Positions 41,350 through 51,042 are shown, counted from the first letter of the stretch. The stretch is DNA of 64,000 nucleotides from Labrenzia sp. CE80 (GCF_009650605.1 NZ_WAJT01000002.1:310001-374000); one strand, 5' to 3'. Notes: generated by a model from the sequence alone, not told the origin. A program made the numbers and translations.

Positions 41350-42686
41350 TTCGGAAAGCTTCACTGCTACTCGTTGGTGCGCTGATGGGGGCTGCTGCAG
41401 TCACCACGCTGACCCAGATACCCTTCCGGGTCAGTGACGCGGCCAATGCCGCTGCGTCTGACACCTATCGCCAACTCAATCTCTTTGGAGATGTGTTTGA
41501 GCGCGTGCGCTCCGATTACGTTGAGATGCCAGATGATGCGCAGCTGATTGAAAGCGCGATCAACGGCATGCTGACCTCGCTGGACCCGCATTCCAGCTAT
41601 ATGTCTCCCAAGAGCTTCCGCGACATGCAGGTGCAGACCCGCGGCGAATTCGGTGGACTTGGTATCGAGGTCACCATGGAAGATGGTCTCGTTAAGGTCG
41701 TCTCCCCGATCGATGATACGCCAGCCTACAAGGCCGGTGTGCTGGCGGGCGATTTGATTACCCATATCGACGGCGAGCAAGTTCAGGGACTGACCCTGAA
41801 TGAGGCGGTCGAGAAGATGCGTGGCCCGGTCAAGACCGACATCATCGTGACAATTCGGCGCGAGGGCGCGAGCGAGCCGCTCGACATCACCATCACGCGC
41901 GACATCATCCGCATCCGCTCGGTGCGCTGGCGTGAAGAAGGTGATGTTGGCTATGTCCGCATCACCCAGTTCAATGAACAAACATTCGATGGCTTGAAGA
42001 AGGGCATCGAAGAGACTGCGAAGAACATCGGCGAGGACAAGATCAAGGGCTTCGTCATCGACCTTCGCAACAACCCGGGCGGGCTTCTGGACCAGGCAAT
42101 TGCGGTTTCTGATGCGTTCCTGGAGCGTGGCGAGATTGTCTCGACGCGCGGCAGGAATTCGGATGAGACCCAACGCTACAATGCGCGCAGCGGTGACCTG
42201 ACTGAAGGCAAGCCGGTGATCATTCTGGTCAACGGCGGCTCCGCCTCCGCTTCTGAGATTGTTGCAGGTGCTCTGCAGGATCATCGCCGGGCGACGATCC
42301 TTGGCACACGTTCGTTCGGCAAGGGGTCGGTTCAGACCATTATTCCTCTAGGTGCCAATGGTGCTATTCGCCTGACGACGGCGCGCTACTACACGCCGTC
42401 TGGTGTCTCTATCCAGGCCAAGGGTATTGCCCCGGACATCGAGTCCCTCCAAGATTTGCCGGATGAGCTTAAAGGCCGGGCTGAAACCAAGGGAGAAGCC
42501 GGATTGCGCGGCCACTTGGAAGCTGAAGGCGAAGAGGGCGAAAAAGAGCAGTCTGGCAGCCAGGCCTATGTGCCGGCCGACCCGGCTGAAGATACGCAAT
42601 TGAAGCTGGCGCTTGATCTCTTGCGCGGCGAACAGGTGAACAGCGCCTTCCCACCGACCGGTGATTCGGCTTCGGCGCCAAATTGA
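41346..42686 (+). CDS. ctpA: Carboxyl-terminal processing protease (S41)
   Basis: A 446-residue periplasmic serine protease. N-terminal signal (about 1-30), cap residues, a PDZ domain (about 90-175, FGGLGIEVTMEDGLVKVVSPIDDTPAYKAG), then the S41 core with GFVIDLRNNPGGLLDQAI, catalytic Ser in NGGSASASEIVAGALQDH and Lys in RSFGKGSVQT. A low-complexity Glu-rich stretch near 390-410 and a tail follow. It lies in a coupled pair with the EnvC-like gene. It may process cell-wall enzymes. Confidence 0.95.
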   Translation: MIRKASLLLVGALMGAAAVTTLTQIPFRVSDAANAAASDTYRQLNLFGDVFERVRSDYVEMPDDAQLIESAINGMLTSLDPHSSYMSPKSFRDMQVQTRGEFGGLGIEVTMEDGLVKVVSPIDDTPAYKAGVLAGDLITHIDGEQVQGLTLNEAVEKMRGPVKTDIIVTIRREGASEPLDITITRDIIRIRSVRWREEGDVGYVRITQFNEQTFDGLKKGIEETAKNIGEDKIKGFVIDLRNNPGGLLDQAIAVSDAFLERGEIVSTRGRNSDETQRYNARSGDLTEGKPVIILVNGGSASASEIVAGALQDHRRATILGTRSFGKGSVQTIIPLGANGAIRLTTARYYTPSGVSIQAKGIAPDIESLQDLPDELKGRAETKGEAGLRGHLEAEGEEGEKEQSGSQAYVPADPAEDTQLKLALDLLRGEQVNSAFPPTGDSASAPN

Positions 42687-42693
42687 TAAAGCT

Positions 42694-42727
42694 GGTGGCC
42701 GCGCTCTGAAACAGAAGCGCGGCCACC
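42694..42727 (+). other. Strong hairpin between ctpA and the deacetylase gene
   Basis: GGTGGCCGCGCT (42694-42705) and AGCGCGGCCACC (42716-42727) form a perfect 12-bp stem with a 10-base loop. No T tract follows, so it may be a Rho-independent-like attenuator, an mRNA stabiliser or only a partial terminator. Confidence 0.5.
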
Positions 42728-42769
42728 ACTCTTCTGCTCGAGCCAAAAAAAGGATGCCCGACGGACCCC

Positions 42770-43906
42770 ATGGCGAGTGAAGATCTCTCTGCACCCTTAG
42801 GACTTGGAAAACGCCGAATCCTTCGTCTTCCCTTCGGATTGATGGGGGTGGGGATCTTGAGCGTTGTGGCGACAACTGCAGCGATCTGGATGGGCGTGGT
42901 CAACGATCCCTTCGGCGGCGAGCCGGTTGCTGTCGTGCCTCTGGAAAATGCCGTCAACGGCCTGTCTTCTCGAGATATCGAAGTCGTCGAAATTCGTCCC
43001 TCGCTGGAAGGCGATCTGGGGCCGAATCTGAGGCGCGAACAGAACAATGCGAGCCTTGGGCCTCGCTATAACCTTCAAGCTTCAGCAGGGGACGATGGGC
43101 CGTCTGAGGGGCTTTTGATCAACCCGGACCCGCGTGTCAGCGAGAGATCCGACTATGGGTTCTTGCCGCGTATCAGCTCTGATGGTGTCCGGCCTCTGGA
43201 CGCCTATGCGCGACCATTTTCGAGTGAATTTGCTTCCATTCCAAAGATCGCGGTAATCATCGGTGGACTTGGGCTGAGTGAGACCGGTACGCAGAACGCA
43301 ATTGACAGCCTGCCGGCTGACGTGACCTTTGCCATGGCGCCCTATGGCTCCAACATGGACCGCTGGATGCAGAGCGCGCGCACCAAAGGGCACGAACTTC
43401 TGCTCCAGTTGCCGCTGGAGCCCTTTGATTTTCCTGACAATGACCCTGGTCCGCACACTCTGCTCATTAGTCTGCGTCCCGGTGAGATGATGGATCGTTT
43501 GGCATGGTTGATGACGCGGGTCACAAACTACGTTGGCGTCATCAATGAAATGGGCGCGCGCTACACGTCGACGCGGCCTTCCATGCAGTACCTGTTGGAA
43601 AAGCTCACCGGTCGTGGTCTGATGTTCGTCGACAACGGAGCGTCTTCGCGCAGCATGTCCGCCGAAGTCGCCGCCGAGGTTAAAGCGCCCTTCAGTGCAG
43701 TCGACGTTGTGCTGGATGCTGTTCCGCGGGAAGATCAGATCAACGCGAAACTTCTTCAGTTGGAGGGTGTCGCCAGAGCGCGGGGTGTCGCTGTTGCCTC
43801 CGGTTCGGCTCTGCCGGTGACGGTCCGTCAGCTCGAGGTCTGGTCTCGCGATCTCGAAGAGCGAGGCCTTTTGCTCGTGCCTGTAAGCGCAACGATTGAT
43901 CGATGA
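42770..43906 (+). CDS. Divergent polysaccharide deacetylase family protein (DUF610/YibQ)
   Basis: A 378-residue envelope protein with one N-terminal transmembrane segment (about 22-42, LMGVGILSVVATTAAIWMGV) and a linker of about 100 residues. The divergent deacetylase domain (about 150-375) has IAVIIGGLGLSETGTQNAI, LPADVTFAMAPYGSNMDRW, ELLLQLPLEPFDFPDNDPGPHTL, and NEMGARYTS. True deacetylase metal ligands are only partly kept. It lies in the order ctpA - this gene - rppH seen in many relatives. Its role in the cell wall is inferred. Confidence 0.9.
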   Translation: MASEDLSAPLGLGKRRILRLPFGLMGVGILSVVATTAAIWMGVVNDPFGGEPVAVVPLENAVNGLSSRDIEVVEIRPSLEGDLGPNLRREQNNASLGPRYNLQASAGDDGPSEGLLINPDPRVSERSDYGFLPRISSDGVRPLDAYARPFSSEFASIPKIAVIIGGLGLSETGTQNAIDSLPADVTFAMAPYGSNMDRWMQSARTKGHELLLQLPLEPFDFPDNDPGPHTLLISLRPGEMMDRLAWLMTRVTNYVGVINEMGARYTSTRPSMQYLLEKLTGRGLMFVDNGASSRSMSAEVAAEVKAPFSAVDVVLDAVPREDQINAKLLQLEGVARARGVAVASGSALPVTVRQLEVWSRDLEERGLLLVPVSATIDR

Positions 43907-44446
43907 GTGATTTCCGTGCCTAAAAAGAGAACGGACCCGGGCTTTCCGGTCGTTTCAGACGGATTGCCTTACCGCCCCTGCGTCGGAATCATGGTGCTGA
44001 ATGAGGCTGGCAAGGTGTGGGTCGGTAAGCGCGACGACGGTAATGGCGTTTCCGAGTACGAGTTCGCCTGGCAAATGCCACAGGGCGGGATCGACACCAG
44101 CGAAGATCCTCAGATGGCCGCGCTGAGAGAACTTTACGAAGAAACCTCGATTCGTTCTGTCTCGGTTATCGGCGAGACTGCGGACTGGCTGACCTACGAC
44201 TATCCTGCGGAAGTCATCGCCGTGTCACGGCGCAAGAAATACCGGGGACAGGCGCAGAAATGGTATGCTGTGCGCTTCAATGGCCCTGAAGATGAGATCA
44301 ATGTTCTCTCGCCGCCTGATGGTCACAAGCCTGAGTTTTGCGAATGGAAATGGGTGGACGCTCAGACGCTCCCTGGATTGATCGTCCCGTTCAAGCGGGG
44401 CGTCTACGAAGAGGTTGTGTCCGCTTTTTCTCATCTTACGGCCTAG
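43907..44446 (+). CDS. rppH: RNA pyrophosphohydrolase
   Basis: A 179-residue Nudix enzyme that removes pyrophosphate from mRNA 5' ends and starts decay. The Nudix box reads GGIDTSEDPQMAALRELYEETSI and fits GX5EX7REUXEEXGU. YRPCVGIMVLNEAGKVWVGKR and KWYAVRFNGPEDEINV are family blocks. The start is GTG 43907, directly after the previous stop; a GTG at 43916 is possible. No ATG is available in frame. Confidence 0.95.
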   Translation: MISVPKKRTDPGFPVVSDGLPYRPCVGIMVLNEAGKVWVGKRDDGNGVSEYEFAWQMPQGGIDTSEDPQMAALRELYEETSIRSVSVIGETADWLTYDYPAEVIAVSRRKKYRGQAQKWYAVRFNGPEDEINVLSPPDGHKPEFCEWKWVDAQTLPGLIVPFKRGVYEEVVSAFSHLTA

Positions 44447-44452
44447 GCTGAG

Positions 44453-45355
44453 ATGATGGATCGTCTTCCCCCGTTCGATCTGATTGACCTTCGTCTTCTT
44501 CTCGCCATGTCGGAACACAGGCATTTCGCTCGGGCCGCCGCCGCATGTGGCTTGTCGCAACCGGCCCTGTCGGCAAGAATACGGCGTCTGGAGGCGGCTC
44601 TCGCGACGCCATTGATTTTTCGGGGCAAACGGTTTGAAGGTTTTACGCCCGAGGGAGAGCGGATTCTCGTCTGGGCAAGACGTATTTTGTCTGACTGCGG
44701 CGGCCTGGTGCAGGACGTTGCCGTTTCAGGCAGCCCATCTGGGGTCTTGCGGCTCGGTGTAGTGCCATCTGCAGCGCCCTATGCAGGTTGGTTTTGCGGC
44801 CGCCTCGCACGGATCCATCCCCGCATAACCTTCCGGGTCCTTTCCCTGTCATCATCTGCGATTGAGGCTGGACTGGCGGACTTTAGTCTCGATGCTGGGC
44901 TCACCTATCTGGCTGAAGGCACTCCGGCGGATTGCAAAGCATTTCCGATCTACGAGGAAACCTACTGTCTCGTCGCAGCGCAAAATGTCGATCTGAAAGC
45001 GACTAACGCATCGACGATGACCTGGACCCAAGCAGCTGACCTGCCTCTTTGTTTGCTGACGCCCGACATGCAGAACCGCCGGATCATAGAGGCCGCGTTT
45101 GCGCAGGCAGGTAAGACGCCCGAGACGTCATTTGAATCGAACAGCTTCAACGCGATACTTGCACTTGTCCGAGACGGCGGCTTTGCGACCATCTTGCCGC
45201 GCCTTCAGGTGGACGCCGGACTGAGTGAGGGCCTGCAGGTCCTCGATCTTGTCGACCCTGACGCGCGGGCGAAGCTCGGCATCCTCGTGCCGCAACGTGA
45301 ACCGGCGCTGCCTGTGACATCAGCCTTGGTTGCAGCGATACCGGATATTGCCTGA
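44453..45355 (+). CDS. LysR-type regulator of the formate dehydrogenase operon
   Basis: A 300-residue transcription factor. The winged HTH (about 8-70) reads DLIDLRLLLAMSEHRHFARAAAACGLSQPALSARIRRLE. The effector domain from about 90 starts GVLRLGVVPSAAPY. It is directly upstream of, and on the same strand as, the formate dehydrogenase genes. A perfect palindrome with a T-N11-A core lies in the 102-base gap between them. By analogy with FdsR it probably controls those genes, with formate as a possible effector; that is inferred. ATG 44453 or 44456 may be used. Confidence 0.88.
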   Translation: MMDRLPPFDLIDLRLLLAMSEHRHFARAAAACGLSQPALSARIRRLEAALATPLIFRGKRFEGFTPEGERILVWARRILSDCGGLVQDVAVSGSPSGVLRLGVVPSAAPYAGWFCGRLARIHPRITFRVLSLSSSAIEAGLADFSLDAGLTYLAEGTPADCKAFPIYEETYCLVAAQNVDLKATNASTMTWTQAADLPLCLLTPDMQNRRIIEAAFAQAGKTPETSFESNSFNAILALVRDGGFATILPRLQVDAGLSEGLQVLDLVDPDARAKLGILVPQREPALPVTSALVAAIPDIA

Positions 45356-45356
45356 T

Positions 45357-45381
45357 ATTTGATAATTACAGATTATCAAAT
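45357..45381. promoter_or_regulatory. Perfect palindrome, likely LysR operator of the fds operon
   Basis: ATTTGATAAT (45357-45366), spacer TACAG, ATTATCAAAT (45372-45381) is a perfect 10-bp inverted repeat with T-N11-A at its core. It sits about 75 bases before fdsB and just after the LysR gene stop. Position, symmetry and AT richness fit a LysR-type binding site. Confidence 0.7.
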
Positions 45382-45457
45382 GATCTGCATTGATGACTTG
45401 CCATTGCCTTTGTAAGGACGTTTCCTCAGGTTGTTATAGCCAGCGGGAACAGATGAT

Positions 45458-47134
45458 ATGACATTCGGCAAGGGGCTTTCCAGGAAGCCGTCCCAGCCCA
45501 AGGGCCGCCAGCTCGAAGAAACAGCTCTTGAAGATGTACGCAGTCTCTTGGGAGATGAAACCCGACAGCGCGACTTCCTGATTGAGCATCTCCACAAGAT
45601 CCAGGATAAATTCGGTTGTCTGCATGTCCGGCATCTGAAGGCGCTGGCCGAAGAGATGCGTCTGTCTCAGGCCGAGGTTTTTGAGGTCGCGAGCTTCTAT
45701 CATCACTTCGATATCATTCGGGAAGGCGAAGCAGCACCTGCTCCACTGACAGTGAGGGTCTGCGACAGCATCGCCTGTTCACTCAAGGGCAGCGAAGCAC
45801 TGGCTGCTTCTCTTCAGGCAGATTTGGATCCCGCCAAGATCAGGGTTCAAAAGGTTCCTTGCATCGGGAGATGCGCGGGCGCGCCTGCGGTCCAGGTCGA
45901 CAAGAAAGCCATCGATGATGCGAATGAACTCGCGGTTCACTCGGCGATCTATGCTGGAGATCAGCTCCCGCTTCTGCCAGAATTTGTAGGGCTGAAAGCC
46001 TATCTTGCAGCTGGCGGCTATGAGGTTCTGCAAAAAGTCAGGGCCGGAAGTCTGGACGCCGTCGACATCGCAGACCATGCATTGGCAGCTGGCCTTCGCG
46101 GTCTGGGCGGGGCAGGGTTCCCGACCGGTGCGAAGTGGAAGATCGTTCACGACCTTCCCGGTCCGAAATATCTGACAGTGAATGGGGATGAGGGAGAGCC
46201 CGGCACCTTCAAGGATCGTTACCATCTTGAGCGGGATCCGCATCGCATGCTGGAAGGTGCCCTCATTGCTGCCCATGCGATTGGTGCGGAGCGCATTTAC
46301 CTCTACATGCGCGATGAGTATCCGGCCGTTCTCGCCATCCTGAAAGCAGAAATCGCTCTCATGAGAGAGTGTGGTGTCATCACGACGATCGATATCGAGC
46401 TCCGGCGCGGTGCAGGCGCTTATATTTGCGGCGAAGAAAGCGCGATGATCGAATCCATCGAAGGCAAGCGGGGACTGCCGCGCCACAGGCCGCCTTACAT
46501 TGCGCAGGTAGGACTGTTTGGCCGGCCGACACTTAATCACAACGTTGAGACCCTGTTTTGGCTCCGTGACATCATCGAAAAGGGCTCGGACTGGTTTGCC
46601 GCGCAGGGACGCCGCGGCCACAAGGGTTTTCGCTCTTTCTCAGTCTCTGGCCGTGTGAAGAACCCTGGCGTCAAAGAGGCTCCGGCCGGCATCACCATGA
46701 ATGAACTGATCGAAGAGTTCTGTGGTGGCATGGAGGACGGCCATACCTTCAAGGCCTATCTTCCCGGAGGAGCTTCTGGTGGGATCCTGCCAGCCTCGCT
46801 TGGCGATGAACCTTTGGATTTTGGAACGTTGGAAAAACACGGCTGTTTTATCGGCAGCCATGCCGTGGTGGTCTTTTCGGATCGCGACAACATGCGCGAC
46901 GTCGCACTCAATCTCATGCGGTTCTTCAAACACGAAAGCTGCGGCCAGTGCACGCCTTGCCGCTCAGGCACTGAAAAGATGGTCTCGCTGCTCATGGAGA
47001 AGACCTGGGATTGGGACAAAATCGCGGATCTGGATGAAGTCATGCGTTCGGCGTCTATCTGCGGTCTGGGCCAAGCCGCACCCAACCCGGTGGCATCAGT
47101 CCTCAAATTCTTCCCCGAGGAGTTCGGGCAATGA
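45458..47134 (+). CDS. fdsB: NAD-dependent formate dehydrogenase, fused gamma-beta subunit
   Basis: A 558-residue diaphorase subunit. The N-terminal NuoE/FdsG-like part (about 20-150) has the thioredoxin-fold [2Fe-2S] cysteines in CDSIACSLKG and CIGRCAGAP. The rest is NuoF/FdsB-like: FMN/NADH site GLGGAGFPTGAKWK, NGDEGEPGTFKDR, GAGAYICGEESAMIESIEGK, and the [4Fe-4S] site SCGQCTPCRSGT near the end. It passes electrons from formate oxidation to NAD. In many operons gamma and beta are separate genes; here they are one. The stop overlaps the alpha gene (ATGA). Confidence 0.93.
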   Translation: MTFGKGLSRKPSQPKGRQLEETALEDVRSLLGDETRQRDFLIEHLHKIQDKFGCLHVRHLKALAEEMRLSQAEVFEVASFYHHFDIIREGEAAPAPLTVRVCDSIACSLKGSEALAASLQADLDPAKIRVQKVPCIGRCAGAPAVQVDKKAIDDANELAVHSAIYAGDQLPLLPEFVGLKAYLAAGGYEVLQKVRAGSLDAVDIADHALAAGLRGLGGAGFPTGAKWKIVHDLPGPKYLTVNGDEGEPGTFKDRYHLERDPHRMLEGALIAAHAIGAERIYLYMRDEYPAVLAILKAEIALMRECGVITTIDIELRRGAGAYICGEESAMIESIEGKRGLPRHRPPYIAQVGLFGRPTLNHNVETLFWLRDIIEKGSDWFAAQGRRGHKGFRSFSVSGRVKNPGVKEAPAGITMNELIEEFCGGMEDGHTFKAYLPGGASGGILPASLGDEPLDFGTLEKHGCFIGSHAVVVFSDRDNMRDVALNLMRFFKHESCGQCTPCRSGTEKMVSLLMEKTWDWDKIADLDEVMRSASICGLGQAAPNPVASVLKFFPEEFGQ

Positions 47135-49899
47135 GCGCGGCCGTCACCTTCACGCTTGATGGAAAGTCCGTCACCGCTTCTGACGATGAAACCATCTGGC
47201 AAGTGGCGAAGAGGGAAGGCGTCGGCATCCCGCATTTGTGTCATAAGGATGCGCCGGGCTATCGCTCGGACGGCAATTGCCGTGCATGTATGGTCGATAT
47301 TGAGGGTGAGCGCATCCTGACCGCCTCCTGCGTTCGCCATCCTGTGGAAGGCATGGTCGTCAACACGGAGACGGAGCGGGCAACCAAGGCCCGCAAGATG
47401 GTTTTTGAACTGCTGATGGCCGATCAGCCAGACCGGCATGCGCACCCTGACCCGGAAAGCGACTTTTGGCGCTGGTCCGACAATATTGGCGTGACAGCGA
47501 GCAGATATGCTCCCTGCGAAAGGCCGGCGCAGGACGTCTCTCATCCCGCAATCGCCGTCAATCTCGAGGCTTGCATTGCCTGTAACCTTTGCGAACGCGC
47601 CTGTCGTGAAGTCCAGGTCAATGACGTGATCGGGATGGGGTGGCGTGGCAGCCACGCAGCGCCAGTCTTCGACCTCGCCGATCCGATGGGCCTTTCAAGC
47701 TGTGTCGCTTGCGGCGAATGCGTGTCGGCCTGTCCTACAGGTGCACTCTTCGAAAAGAGCTTGATGGATGAGACGGCGGCAACGCGAACGGTCTATCCGG
47801 ACGAAACTGTCGACAGTGTCTGTCCATTCTGTGGCGTTGGCTGTCTGACGTCCGTGTCGGTCAGCGACGGCAAGATTGTAAAGGTCGAAGGACGCGACGG
47901 ACCTGCCAACGAAAACCGGCTATGCGTCAAAGGTCGGTTTGGTTTTGATTATGTCTCAAGTCCTGAACGTTTGACGAAGCCGCTGATCCGGCGGGAGGAT
48001 GCAGCCAAAGACCCCGAGCTGAGACTGAACCCGTCCAACTATTTGACGGTGTTCCGGGAGGCGTCCTGGGAGGAAGCGCTCGACCTTGCCGCAGATGGCT
48101 TGAAAGAGAGCTATGGCACAAAGGGCGGAGCAGGCATCGCCGGCTTCGGATCCGCCAAAGGCTCAAATGAAGAGGCCTACCTTTTCCAGAAATTCATTCG
48201 CCAGGGATTTGGCACCAACAACGTCGATCATTGCACGCGTCTATGCCACGCCTCTTCGGTTGCCGCACTAATGGAAGGTATTGGCTCTGGCGCGGTCACG
48301 GCGCCATTCAGTTCGGCACTTGATGCGGATTGTATCATTGTCATCGGCGCGAGGCCTGAGCAGAACCACCCCGTCGCGGCAACATATCTGAAGCAGGCGG
48401 CCCAACGCGGTGCCAAGCTTGTCGTCATGGACCCGCGTCACCAGGGTCTGATGCGTTTCGCCGATCATGCGCTGGTGTTCAAGCCCGGCTCCGACGTCGC
48501 GATGTTGAACGCAATTCTGAATGTCATCATCACCGAGGGGCTTTACGACAGCCAGTACATTGCGGCTCATGTGGATGGCTTTGAGTCGCTAAGGGAGAAA
48601 ATCGCGGATTTCACGCCAGAGGCAATGGAACCGGTCTGCGGTATTGATGCCGGAACGTTGCGCGATGTCGCTCGCCTGTACGCCAAGAGCGGCAAGTCGA
48701 TCATCTTCTGGGGCATGGGCGTCTCTCAGCATGTGCACGGAACGGACAACGTCCGCTGCCTGATTGCCATGGCGTTGACAACCGGACACATCGGGCGGCC
48801 CGGGACCGGGCTCCATCCGCTCCGTGGTCAAAACAACGTGCAGGGAGCCTCGGACGCTGGGCTCATTCCGCAAGTGTTTCCGGATTATCGCTCGGTTGAA
48901 GATCCGGCGATCCTTGCGGAATTCGAGGACGCCTGGGGAAGAACGCTCGATCCGCAACGTGGACTGACCGTCGTTGAAATCATGGATGACATCCTCGTCG
49001 GTGGCATTGAAGCCATGTATGTCATGGGTGAGAATCCGGCCATGTCAGACCCGGACCAGCATCATGCGCGCAAGGCACTGACAAGCCTCAAGCACCTTGT
49101 CGTGCAGGATATCTTCCTGACAGAAACGGCCTGGCATGCTGATGTGATTTTGCCGGCTACAGCTCACGCCGAAAAGCTCGGCACCTTCACCAACACCAAC
49201 CGTCAGGTTCAGATCGGACGCCCTTGCGTTCCCGCGCCAGGTGAGGCGCGACCGGATCTGGATCTGATCATCGAGCTCGCAAATCGGGTTGGTCTGAATT
49301 GGGACTACTCGGGCGTGCCGGAGGTCTATGAGGAAATGCGCTCGCATATGCGTTCGCTGGAGCACATTTCGTGGGTGCGATTGGAACGCGATGGAACGGT
49401 GACCTATCCCGCTGACGATGACCATGCACCCGGCAATGAGATCCTCTTCGGCCAGTCCTTTCCGACCAGCGACGGGCGTGCCAGGATTGTTCCGACAGAT
49501 CTTGTGTCGCCCGCCGAGCTGCCAGACGCCGATTTCCCGCTCGTCCTGACAACAGGTCGCATGCTGGAGCATTGGCACACTGGGGCAATGACCCGCCGCG
49601 CGACGGTGCTGGATGCGATCGAGCCAGAGCCCGTCGTGTCCATGCATCCAAAGGAAATTCGCAAGGCTGGATTGGAAGTCGGACAGCAGGTGAGCGTCGA
49701 GACCCGCCGTGGGACGATCACATTGACGCTGCGCGCTGATCGCGATGTTTCGAGTGGAATGCTCTTCATTCCATTCTGTTTCCAGGAAGCCCCAGCGAAT
49801 TTCCTGACAAATCCGCAGTTGGACCCTTTCGGCAAAATTCCGGAGTTCAAGTACTGTGCTGCGAGGATAGCGCCAGCGATGCGTGAGGCTGCCGAGTAG
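47131..49899 (+). CDS. fdsA: NAD-dependent formate dehydrogenase alpha subunit (molybdenum)
   Basis: A 922-residue catalytic subunit. It begins with a NuoG-like [2Fe-2S] domain (CHKDAPGYRSDGNCRACMVDI). Then come further clusters (CIACNLCERACREV, CVACGECVSACPTGA, CPFCGVGC) and the molybdopterin domains. The catalytic residue is Cys, in CTRLCHASS at about residue 372, not selenocysteine, with a following His. The C-terminal domain (about 790-920) binds the second pterin. It oxidises formate to CO2 in the cytoplasm. FdhD/FdsC-type and FdsD partners are not adjacent; a gene on the other strand begins four bases after the stop. Confidence 0.95.
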   Translation: MSAAVTFTLDGKSVTASDDETIWQVAKREGVGIPHLCHKDAPGYRSDGNCRACMVDIEGERILTASCVRHPVEGMVVNTETERATKARKMVFELLMADQPDRHAHPDPESDFWRWSDNIGVTASRYAPCERPAQDVSHPAIAVNLEACIACNLCERACREVQVNDVIGMGWRGSHAAPVFDLADPMGLSSCVACGECVSACPTGALFEKSLMDETAATRTVYPDETVDSVCPFCGVGCLTSVSVSDGKIVKVEGRDGPANENRLCVKGRFGFDYVSSPERLTKPLIRREDAAKDPELRLNPSNYLTVFREASWEEALDLAADGLKESYGTKGGAGIAGFGSAKGSNEEAYLFQKFIRQGFGTNNVDHCTRLCHASSVAALMEGIGSGAVTAPFSSALDADCIIVIGARPEQNHPVAATYLKQAAQRGAKLVVMDPRHQGLMRFADHALVFKPGSDVAMLNAILNVIITEGLYDSQYIAAHVDGFESLREKIADFTPEAMEPVCGIDAGTLRDVARLYAKSGKSIIFWGMGVSQHVHGTDNVRCLIAMALTTGHIGRPGTGLHPLRGQNNVQGASDAGLIPQVFPDYRSVEDPAILAEFEDAWGRTLDPQRGLTVVEIMDDILVGGIEAMYVMGENPAMSDPDQHHARKALTSLKHLVVQDIFLTETAWHADVILPATAHAEKLGTFTNTNRQVQIGRPCVPAPGEARPDLDLIIELANRVGLNWDYSGVPEVYEEMRSHMRSLEHISWVRLERDGTVTYPADDDHAPGNEILFGQSFPTSDGRARIVPTDLVSPAELPDADFPLVLTTGRMLEHWHTGAMTRRATVLDAIEPEPVVSMHPKEIRKAGLEVGQQVSVETRRGTITLTLRADRDVSSGMLFIPFCFQEAPANFLTNPQLDPFGKIPEFKYCAARIAPAMREAAE

Positions 49900-49902
49900 G
49901 GC

Positions 49903-51042
49903 CTACGCGGCCCACTCTTTGAGAACGTCCGGGTCGGTTTCGTTTTCGCGCCGCCGTTTCAGCTCTGCAGAGCGCTCGTCCTCCGGCGCAAGTTGACGAA
50001 ACGCCCAAGCCGCGGCGCCTCTGACAATGGGTGCGTCGTCGTCCAACAGGCCTCGCACTTTCGTCAGGAACTCAGGGTCCCTGGAGTTTCCGGCAGCGAT
50101 CAACACGTTGCGAAGAAACCTGTTTCGTCCAATCCGCTTGATAGGCGATCCGGAAAAGAGCTTTCGAAATGCGGCATCGTCAAGCGTGAGAAGATCGCCG
50201 AGCTCGGGCGATTTCAGATCCTCCCGCGCGATCAACTTCGCCTCGCTGGCCGTAAAGGCGAATTTGTTCCAGGGGCAGGCTGCCAGGCAGTCATCACAGC
50301 CGTAGATCCGGTTGCCCATCGGTTTTCGAAACTCAGCGGGGATTGGTCCTGCGTGCTCGATCGTCAGATAGGAGATGCAGCGTCGAGCATCAATTTGATA
50401 GGGAGCCGGGAAAGCGTCAGTCGGGCAGCTTTCTAGGCAGGCCCGGCATGAACCGCAATGATCGATCTCTCCGCCTGAAGAAGGCAGCTCGAGTGTGGTG
50501 AAGATCGATCCCAGAAAGAACCAGGATCCGAGTTCTCGGGACACCAGATTTGTGTGCTTGCCCTGCCAACCAAGGCCAGCCGCTTCTGCAAGGGGTTTTT
50601 CCATGACTGGTGCGGTGTCGACAAAGACTTTTACATTGCCGCCTGCGCGAGAGCCAAGGAAATTGGCAAGCTCCTTCAGTCGCCCCTTGATGACATCATG
50701 ATAATCCCGGTTCCGGGCATAGACCGATATGCCGGCGCTGCGCGGGTCTTCCAGATGAGCAAGCGGGTTATCTTCTGGCCCATAGTTCATCGCCAGCATG
50801 ATCACTGATCTGACCTCCGGCCAAAGCGTGCGAGGGGCTCCCCTGCGTTCAGCGGTCTCTTGCATCCAGCTCATGCTGCCATGATGACCCGCGTCCAGAA
50901 ACTGGCGCAGCCGTTCAGGTGCTTGTGGAATGCTGGTCGCCGATGTGATCCTCAGCCCGTCGAACCCGAGGCTTGATGCTTTGTCTTCGAGCGCCTTGAT
51001 CAGCTTTTCGGTCCTGCCGGGTTTGGCTGCCGTATTGCTCAG
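49903..51042 (-). CDS. queG: Epoxyqueuosine reductase QueG
   Basis: A 379-residue cobalamin-dependent iron-sulfur enzyme for the last step of queuosine synthesis. It has GHHGSMSWMQETAERR and ARNRDYHDVIK, the first [4Fe-4S] motif CGSCRACLESCPTDAF, the second CDDCLAACPWNKFA, and a C-terminal HEAT-like tail. No ATG, GTG or TTG lies between the GST stop and the conserved core. The likely start is CTG at 51042, overlapping the GST stop (CTGA). A frame-open ATG at 51168 lies inside the GST gene and would add 42 unconserved residues. Confidence 0.92.
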   Translation of the reverse strand: MSNTAAKPGRTEKLIKALEDKASSLGFDGLRITSATSIPQAPERLRQFLDAGHHGSMSWMQETAERRGAPRTLWPEVRSVIMLAMNYGPEDNPLAHLEDPRSAGISVYARNRDYHDVIKGRLKELANFLGSRAGGNVKVFVDTAPVMEKPLAEAAGLGWQGKHTNLVSRELGSWFFLGSIFTTLELPSSGGEIDHCGSCRACLESCPTDAFPAPYQIDARRCISYLTIEHAGPIPAEFRKPMGNRIYGCDDCLAACPWNKFAFTASEAKLIAREDLKSPELGDLLTLDDAAFRKLFSGSPIKRIGRNRFLRNVLIAAGNSRDPEFLTKVRGLLDDDAPIVRGAAAWAFRQLAPEDERSAELKRRRENETDPDVLKEWAA

